NCBI RefSeq assembly: GCF_034702125.1
Contig: NC_085867.1
Span: 42,491,483 to 42,555,482 of the forward strand
From: Engraulis encrasicolus
Taxonomy: Eukaryota > Chordata > Actinopteri > Clupeiformes > Engraulidae
Reading direction: 5' to 3'
Length of the DNA stretch: 64,000 nucleotides
Positions within the stretch are counted from its first letter, which is position 1. Every line of letters starts with the position of its first letter. Position numbers and translations under genes: made by a program. Of the stretch, positions 58,944-64,000 are shown one piece after another. A model generated the notes under the pieces. That model did not search any database, was not told the DNA's origin, and saw only the letters and a list, made by a program, of their open reading frames with translations.

Positions 58944-59487
58944 GATTGACAGTTCTCAGTTGATCTGCTGCCGGGAGCGGGTGGCACGTAGCCTGTCCAC
59001 ACCCCACCAGGCTTCCCTGCCTCCCAACACTGTGTTCATCTACCAGCCCCTGCGCCAGAGCCTGGAGCCCTGTGCTCGGGGTGGGGGTGGAGGCGAGGGA
59101 GGAGCCCTACCGCGTAGGCCCCCCGCCCTCACCCTCACCACAGCCCCAACACCGGCCTCGGCACAGGCCCAGGCTCTGGCTGCAGCTGACCGCACCTCCA
59201 CCACCACCACCTCCACCACCCTCATCACCCCGGCCCTGCTCTCCCCTCCGCACCTGCGACCGCGGCCCACCATGCGGCTCTGCGTGAAGCCCTCGGCCAA
59301 GCGCAAGGTGGAGCAGATGGAGGTGGACGAGTTCTTCGACGGCATCAAGCGCCTGTACAACGAGGAGGCGCCGGCGGAGAGTGGAGGAGGAGCAGGGGAG
59401 ACGCCGAGGGGCTGCAGCTCCGTGCTGGTACCGCGGCAGGAGGGCGGTTCACCGTGTCCCCCACTGCAGCCTGTCCGCGTCCCCTAG
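49483..59487 (+). CDS. ccni: Cyclin I (6 coding exons)
   Basis: CCNI is an atypical cyclin of the G/I group, abundant in post-mitotic cells and reported as a CDK5 partner (family knowledge). Coding exons: 49483-49596, 50990-51124, 52428-52502, 56070-56210, 57924-58181, 58945-59487. All start and end in phase 0 and give 421 residues (human about 377). The first exon reads [19 protein letters not shown]. The cyclin box (about 45-150) contains [48 protein letters not shown] and [20 protein letters not shown]. The C-terminus keeps [20 protein letters not shown] and ends [10 protein letters not shown]. The extra length is mainly a Pro/Thr/Ala/Gly-rich low-complexity insert encoded by 59085-59262. 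Exon 5 is preceded by a duplicated decoy acceptor. The start codon is preceded by a 43-nt 5' UTR piece in the same exon. Confidence 0.95.
51469..51500. repeat. (GT)n microsatellite
   Basis: A simple dinucleotide run in the third CDS-flanking intron of CCNI (between 51125 and 52427). Confidence 0.93.
52560..52700 (-). mobile_element. tRNA-derived SINE
   Basis: The minus strand opens GGGAGTGCTGTGGTGCAACG (A-box region) and has B box GGTTCGAATCTGG. It then has a body similar to the SINEs at 9526 and 25695 (ending GACTGCTGAGATTACGACAG). It begins about 60 bp after the CCNI exon 3 donor at 52503. Confidence 0.75.
53116..53181. repeat. (CA)n microsatellite
   Basis: A dinucleotide run of about 65 bp in a CCNI intron. 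A shorter (CA)n run lies at about 53515-53536. Confidence 0.97.
54013..54422. mobile_element. TTAA-flanked palindromic MITE, family A (CCNI intron)
   Basis: The element starts AGGGACAGTTTGGTCAATTT and ends AAATTGACCAAACTGTCCCT, perfect inverted repeats. TTAA flanks both sides (54009-54012 and 54423-54426). The palindrome continues inward through GGGGGCAGC / GCTGCCCCC blocks. It is 410 bp with no transposase, and is homologous to 19700-20114 in inverse orientation. Confidence 0.92.
55855..55980. repeat. GTTAGCAACTTAGT palindromic repeat, copy 2
   Basis: AAGTTAGCAACTTAGTAGG and CCAATGGGAAATTGCATTG, then AAGTTGCTAACTTAGTTGGG, form a palindromic unit of about 125 bp. It ends near an ACCCCTGA boundary, 90 bp before CCNI exon 4 (56070). 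Confidence 0.75.
56290..56400. mobile_element. Fragment of CAGGGCTCTAAATTAAC MITE
   Basis: The left end GCAGGGCTCTAAATTAACAC is intact. Interior words GGTGAAAATTAAATTTGGCC and GGCTAGTAG match the element at 60005, but no right end is visible. It lies in a CCNI intron. Confidence 0.6.
56920..57170. repeat. GTTAGCAAC palindromic repeat, two adjacent copies
   Basis: Two units (about 56925-57046 and 57047-57170) lie head to tail. Each carries TTTCTCAAAA, GTTAGCAACT, CCAATGnGAAATTGCATTGC and GCACCCCTGG. The four copies in this window differ at scattered positions. They lie in the CCNI intron before exon 5. Confidence 0.8.
57683..57946 (+). repeat. Tandem duplication creating a decoy CCNI exon 5 acceptor
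   Basis: GGCCATGAAATAGTCATAA plus a CT-rich tract plus CCAG plus TTCCATGCGATGGTGCTGTC occurs at about 57687-57831 and again at 57836-57946. The second copy is the real intron/exon boundary (57924). The first is a complete copy of the 3' splice site and 23 nt of exon at 57809-57831. The CT tract is longer in the first copy (57737-57782). Confidence 0.92.
58892..58943. repeat. (CT)n tract forming the CCNI last-exon polypyrimidine tract
   Basis: A pure CT run of about 50 bp ends directly in the CCAG acceptor of the last coding exon (58945). The microsatellite is itself the splice-site polypyrimidine tract. Confidence 0.95.
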
Positions 59488-59907
59488 TCTGTGTGCGGAA
59501 GAACCATCGGCCCACCTGTCTGTCCTCAACCAATATTTCTATGGTGTTGTATAGGGCGTTTTTTTATGAGTGCGAGTGTGTGTGTGTGTGTGTGACCCAA
59601 AATGTTCGCGAGACCGCTTTATTATTTTATTGGCCTGATGAAGATGACGATTCATGCTGATTATTATTTATTATTATTTATGCCTAGTTGCGACTAAGCT
59701 ACTATCCTTCAAAAACAAGATTTGGGTCTCAGCAACTACACACACACCGAAATTTGGTTGAGGACGGCTGGCTGGCTTTGTGTGTGTACAGTACATCATC
59801 ATCACGTAACCACCACCACCATCAGCAGCTGCTGGCCCAATGGTCCGGGTTCCTGGTCTTTGGCCGATGTCTCTCTCGCTCCCCCCTGTGAGGATGCCAC
59901 TTATTAA

Positions 59908-60383
59908 AGGAACAATCCACCATATCTGGAAATAAACTCATTTCCCACCTCTCATCGGGTTTAATTAGTTGAGCTAGCTTTAGCCGTCTCCTGTTCTTGG
60001 CGGGCAGGGCTCTTAATCAACACCAGCCAACCGGCCCAATGCTGGTGAAAACTCAGTTTGGCCGGTGGGAAAGAAGACTTCACACCAGCCACTTTGACCC
60101 ATTAGTGAGTATACGTTTGGCCAGTCAGATTAAGATCTACTAGCCATTTTGGAAAAGTATATTTAGAGCCCTGCGGGCGGGTGCAATTTGTACCTCCAAG
60201 CTAGCGTGTGTCATTTGAACCGAATGAGTCGGTCCAATTATGACATGCAAACTTGGAACATGAAGTTATATCACCAGATTGAGAGAATGACTGGGAAAAT
60301 ATGCAGAAAGATAAAAACTCATTATTTTAACTCAAGGAGAGTTGGGAAATAAACATATTTCCAGAAATAGAATGGAATGTCTC
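59908..60383. mobile_element. TTAA-flanked MITE, family B, with nested element (CCNI 3' UTR)
   Basis: TTAA flanks both sides (59904-59907 and 60384-60387). The ends AGGAACAATCC and GGAATGTCTC are imperfect inverted repeats. Inner words ATAAACTCATTTCCCACCTC and ATTATTTTAACTCAAGGAGA match the copy at 43978-44246. The interior is interrupted by the element at 60005-60173. Confidence 0.75.
60005..60173. mobile_element. Nested hAT-like MITE
   Basis: CAGGGCTCTTAATC at the left and ATTTAGAGCCCTG at the right are the inverted repeats. The flanks TTGGCGGG and CGGGCGGG are similar (6 of 8). Interior GGCCGGTGGG / ACTAGCCATTTTGG words match the elements at 2598, 32432 and 56290. Confidence 0.7.
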
Positions 60384-61250
60384 TTAAACAAGAAGCAATG
60401 TTTGAGGGTTGAAAAAAACCAAACAAATGCCGCAGTCACTGGCGTTGTCCTTACCTCAGAGCAGAGCCTAAAAAAACATACAAAAAAAGTTTTTGATTAC
60501 ATATGCTGCGCTCCCATAAGCATTTGTGGATCACATACAAAAAAAGAGATTGTAAAAGCGATAAAAAAATACATAAATGAAAAGTAAAAAATATCCCCAC
60601 GACCAAAAAAAATTTAGTATTTTTTTCCCAGATCTTTTGTAATACTGACTTGTGGTAACTGCAGTGTCTTGTCGACTGTCATCTTTCATTTCCAATTTTC
60701 AGTGTGAAAGTCTGAGTCTTGATTTAAATGTTGTTTTGTTTTCACTTTTTCTAACCTCTCTGCCTAATCCTATTTTTTTTCCACGTCGTATGTCTGTCTC
60801 TGAGTGTGTGTGTGTGTGTGTGTCTGTGTGAGTGTGCCCATAGTCTTTTCACTGCCAAACAGAACTGAATGTACGATGGTTTGAGTTTTGTCTGGGGTGG
60901 AAAAAAAAAAGTTAGTCGATTTAGTCCTTACGTGGGAGTTAGTTGACTCTTAAGGTAAACTTGTTGCCTGATGTGTATGACATGATGTACTAGACTCTAT
61001 ATATCCCTTCCCCATGAGTGGTTGCCTGGCGGTGATATGATGTCAGTGTGGTTGTGAACTTATGAGTGTGTTCGGACTGAAAGGGGTTAAATGATTCCCT
61101 ATCACATTTTTCAAGCGAAGCATTAAAAAATACGTCCACTCAGACATGCACTATGATGTGTTGCATTTGATCGAGCCTGGCATTTCACGATGGGGGAAAA
61201 ATACAAGTTGTAGTTTGTTCATATATAAATATATCTATATATAACTGTGC

Positions 61251-61256
61251 AATAAA
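61251..61256 (+). terminator. Candidate CCNI polyadenylation signal (AATAAA)
   Basis: AATAAA within an AT-rich stretch; a second one lies at 61422-61427. Which is used cannot be told from sequence. Confidence 0.5.
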
Positions 61257-61754
61257 ATTGAGGAGAAAAAACTTTGACAAAAAAAAAAACTATTGAATGG
61301 AAAGGAAGCCTTAGTTCTTCACTGTTACTTTGCTGCACACTTCCACGCGCTCTTGTTTCTGTAAAACGCTCTGTCTCTGGGGGAGTGGATAACTGCCGGT
61401 GCTGCTGAAACTCCTGGCAACAATAAAGAACCTGACCTCTGACCCCTCTGCTCATCTGACTCATTATTTATCTTATTTATTAATTATTTAAAGCAACACT
61501 GGGTAGTTTCCCCAGTGGCGGTTCAAGCCAGTCGAGGGCCACAGGCGAAATAAAGACATGGGGCCCTCTTGAATTATTTTTGCTGGCATTTACCATGGTG
61601 CAGCCGATTGTCGGGGGCCCAAGGCAATTGCCTGGTTTGCCTCTTTGCAAAACCTTCTATTGAGTTTCCACCTCTTCAGTCCTTCTAAAGTTTGAAACGG
61701 AATTGTCCGTCCTTCTGCAACCTGCTCTTCAAAAAAAAATATCATTGTTTGTGT

Positions 61755-62280
61755 TTATGGTTTGTGGGCAGTCATGGGTAAGAGGTTAGAGCAGGGATAG
61801 GGAACCTTTTTCATCCGAAGGGCCACTTCAAATTCATCCGAGGGCCGTACTATGAACACAAACCAGGATTTTGCCCCTCACTTTAGGCCTATATTGAAGG
61901 CACTCAAGGCAGCCACCTTTTAAACAAACACCACCTTCTACATGTTCCCTGAATATAACGTAATTGTATTGCAAATGCATTTTCTAAGATGCCTTTACAA
62001 AATATGTCATTTCATGTGAAGCTGAATAACATTAAAATTATATCGGGGGCCGGATAAAACGGTTCCCCACCCCTGGGTTAGAGCGTCAGACTTGTAGCCC
62101 AAAGGTTGGGGGGGGGGGGTAATTAACCAGTGCTCTCCCCCATCCTCCATGACGGAGGACCGTCCTGACCCCTTGCACGGGTGAGGCATAAATGCAATTT
62201 CATTGTGTGCAGTGTTCACTTGTGTGCTGTGTCACATTGACAATGGGAGTTTGAGTTTCATAGTTGGGCTTTCACTTCAC
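61755..62280 (+). mobile_element. SINE interrupted by a hAT MITE
   Basis: The head GGGCAGTCATGGGTAAGAGG (A-box region) is followed, after the inserted hAT element, by GCGTCAGACTTGTAGCCCAA. Next come a poly-G stretch (about 62107-62119) where the B box should be, and the body AATTAACCAGTGCTCTCCCC to GGGAGTTTGAGTTTC. The minus-strand copy at 8745-8424 has the same body. Confidence 0.7.
61792..62075. mobile_element. hAT-like MITE with perfect 8-bp duplication
   Basis: CAGGGATAGGGAACC at the left and GGTTCCCCACCCCTG at the right are the ends. GGTTAGAG flanks both (61784-61791 and 62076-62083). It is homologous to 16835-17143 in opposite orientation. The duplicated 8-mer is part of the SINE's A-box region. 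Confidence 0.92.
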
Positions 62281-62284
62281 TTTA

Positions 62285-62648
62285 TAGCTCCAGGCCACTT
62301 TATTAGAATAGCATGAAAAAGTTGATTTATTTCCATAATTCCATCAATAATGTTAAACTGTCATGGATTGTAGTCCTAGATTCACGAGTCCTAATCAAGT
62401 ATTGAAAGTTGCGTGTTGTGTAGAAAGTACCAAATTTCAACAGATTTGATGTGACCCGAATTTTGATGAAGAAAATTGTGATTTTATTACAATATTCTAA
62501 TGATGTGAATTCCCCAATTCATGGATTTTTTGAGCTGGAAGACCAAAATATGTAAACATGAACAATTTAATGATTGGAATAGTTTTAAAAAACTGGGCCA
62601 TGAATCTATAATCCATGACAGTTATTGTAATAAAGTGGCCTGGAGCTG
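62285..62648. mobile_element. TA-flanked MITE (mariner-like)
   Basis: AGCTCCAGGCCACTTTATTA at the left is mirrored by TAATAAAGTGGCCTGGAGCT at the right, with TA on both outer sides. A second inverted block (CTGTCATGGATT near 62358 and its complement near 62610) lies inside. There is no ORF. The TA flank suggests Tc1/mariner-type mobilisation. Confidence 0.8.
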
Positions 62649-62650
62649 TA

Positions 62651-63436
62651 GGCTGGCCCACAGAGGGTGGTAAAATTAATTATTAAGCTGTGGATGACAT
62701 ATATAAAAAATAATAGGCTAAATAAAAAAAAACTGACATGAATTTGTAAATATGTTAATTTTTTCTATGGTTGATATCTTCATTGGCCAGCTTTCAAGAC
62801 ACAGGACTAAATGAATCATGCTTAGATATTCCATGGAGGATGTGCACATGTGATACTAGTTGTGAAAATTCAGAGTTTTGTGTTGACCAATAGCGGGTCA
62901 TTGGTCAGACTTGGTGTCAGGAATGAATAAATCATGCGACGATGACATGCCTGTATTTTGGAAGGTCTAGGCCTATAACTGTGTGTCTCGCACTTAAAAA
63001 CAAACTGCTTTTAATACAATAGGACTATATGTTTACATTTATTTTCATAGCCTATAGCCTGTTCACGCACAACTGGAGGGAGTTGCGTCTTTTTTTCCTT
63101 GACATGTTCAGACTAGTGTAAAAATTCTTGCACTGACCAAAAATAAGCACACATGTGCTAATTAAAAATGAGCATCAAAATAATAAACAGTGATGCCTGC
63201 ACACCCTCACGTTTTGCAACATCAATGTTCTATTGATGAACTATTAACAGAACTACTCTTGAAAACTATGTAGGCGTTTTTAGATTGTCTCAAAGTAAAA
63301 CGGCGTTCACCTCTCAGGTATGCAACCTGCAGGTGGAGTTCTAGAATCTCTGGGTGGAGTTAATCTGCCGCTGCTGTCACATTTCTCTCGGTGAACTTTG
63401 AAGCCGAAACCCAAGCAAAGTGGACGTAGATCCAGC
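62651..63436. other. Intergenic DNA upstream of SOWAHB
   Basis: AT-rich DNA with no exon or repeat I can define. The last 100-150 bp before 63437 should contain the SOWAHB 5' UTR and promoter; no TATA box or start site could be fixed. Confidence 0.4.
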
Positions 63437-64000
63437 ATGGCAACCGACTTCACCCAAGAGTCGGTGTTGAGCTATCTACGATGCAATGGTGAACGAGTGA
63501 AAAATGCGGATTTACTCAATCATTTCAAATACTACCTGAAAGAAGACGAGGACCGTGCGCAAAACAGGGAACAGTTCAAAAAGTTTGTAAACGCCGTAGC
63601 AGTGGTGAACCGCGATGATGATGCAGTGGCATATGTCGTGCTCAGAAAGAAATTCAGAGTGCCAGGCAGAGACGTTGCCAGCGGGCAGTGCCACATACCG
63701 AAACACCTGGAGGAGAAACCCGAGAGTTCGAGGTCGAGGCACCGAGAGCGCTCGCCGAGGAGAACCGCCACCAGCCGAAGCCGCGAGAGGCGAAGGGTAC
63801 CAGCCGGTGGCGAGGCAAGTTCAAAACCAAAGACAACAAACCGTCCACATCAGGTTCCACCAACAGTCACTAATAAGAGTAACAACGTCCTACCTGCTGC
63901 AGGTATCGTAACTAACAACAATAATGCGGAGACTGTCAACTTAAAGAAAACTGACCAAATGGCGCCTCAGCAACAAACGTGGGAAATGAGTCCGCCATCG
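63437..64000 (+). CDS. sowahb: Sosondowah ankyrin repeat family member, probably SOWAHB (5' part, runs off the window)
   Basis: The frame opens MATDFTQESVLSYLRCNGER at an ATG in context AGCATGG and stays open to the window end (188 codons). Residues 1-75 match the N-terminal SOWAH domain: a winged-helix-like NADLLNHFKYYL stretch, REQFKKFVNAVAVV and YVVLRKKFR. This is followed by a basic Arg/Ser-rich low-complexity segment (RSRHRERSPRRT). The family's ankyrin repeats would lie beyond the window. The B paralogue is chosen from neighbourhood: human SOWAHB is near CCNI and CCNG2 on 4q21.1. SOWAHA, C or D cannot be excluded from the domain alone. SOWAHB is single-exon in mammals, consistent with the absence of a donor here. 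Confidence 0.85.
   Translation, partial: MATDFTQESVLSYLRCNGERVKNADLLNHFKYYLKEDEDRAQNREQFKKFVNAVAVVNRDDDAVAYVVLRKKFRVPGRDVASGQCHIPKHLEEKPESSRSRHRERSPRRTATSRSRERRRVPAGGEASSKPKTTNRPHQVPPTVTNKSNNVLPAAGIVTNNNNAETVNLKKTDQMAPQQQTWEMSPPS

Larger units (their letters stand above)
59488..61427 (+). other. CCNI 3' UTR
   Basis: After the TAG at 59485-59487 the sequence is non-coding, with a short (GT)n run (59576-59594), a family B MITE (59908-60383) and AT-rich DNA. AATAAA signals lie at 61251-61256 and 61422-61427, giving a predicted 3' UTR of about 1.8-1.95 kb. Confidence 0.6.

Overview
This window is nuclear DNA from a ray-finned (teleost-type) fish. Genes are split by GT-AG introns and packed with fish-style short repeats: tRNA-derived SINEs, hAT and TTAA-flanked miniature elements, and a degenerate Tc1 element. 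(CA)n and (CT)n tracts are also common. The species cannot be named from the sequence. Four genes are recognised from conserved protein sequence: TAF1C (+ strand, 14 coding exons, 18199-39250), CCNG2 (- strand, 7 coding exons, 46284-42571), CCNI (+ strand, 6 coding exons, 49483-59487) and the 5' part of a SOWAH-family gene, probably SOWAHB (+ strand, 63437 to the window edge). A fifth, unidentified gene is suggested on the - strand at 15734-13707 by three phase-compatible open exons.

Layout: 1-10.7 kb is repeat-rich and has no gene I can support. It holds SINEs with target-site duplications, hAT-type miniature elements, a LINE 3' end split by a SINE, and long hairpins. 10.8-13.8 kb holds two large CCT/CTC arrays flanking a decayed retrotransposon gag-like fragment. 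13.7-15.7 kb holds the candidate gene, including a tandem partial exon duplication. 17-18.2 kb is the TAF1C upstream region. 18.2-39.25 kb is TAF1C, whose introns carry many mobile elements and an interstitial telomere-like tract. 39.6-41.2 kb is a Tc1/mariner element with long inverted repeats. 41.2-47.3 kb is CCNG2. 47.3-48.3 kb is a short divergent promoter region with three CCAAT boxes. 48.3-61.4 kb is CCNI with its 3' UTR. 61.5-63.4 kb is nested repeats, followed by SOWAHB.

How the genes relate: TAF1C is a subunit of the SL1/TIF-IB factor for RNA polymerase I. CCNG2 and CCNI are related atypical cyclins placed head to head with only about 1 kb between their first exons. From memory, the CCNG2-CCNI-SOWAHB neighbourhood matches human 4q21.1, whereas TAF1C lies on human 16q24, so a synteny breakpoint lies near 39-42 kb. 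I see no CRISPR, operon or prokaryotic system. The most interesting observations are a duplicated, chain-terminating decoy splice acceptor in CCNI, a GC-AG intron in CCNG2, a Ser/Thr-Pro repeat expansion in TAF1C, and two families of TTAA-flanked palindromic elements.
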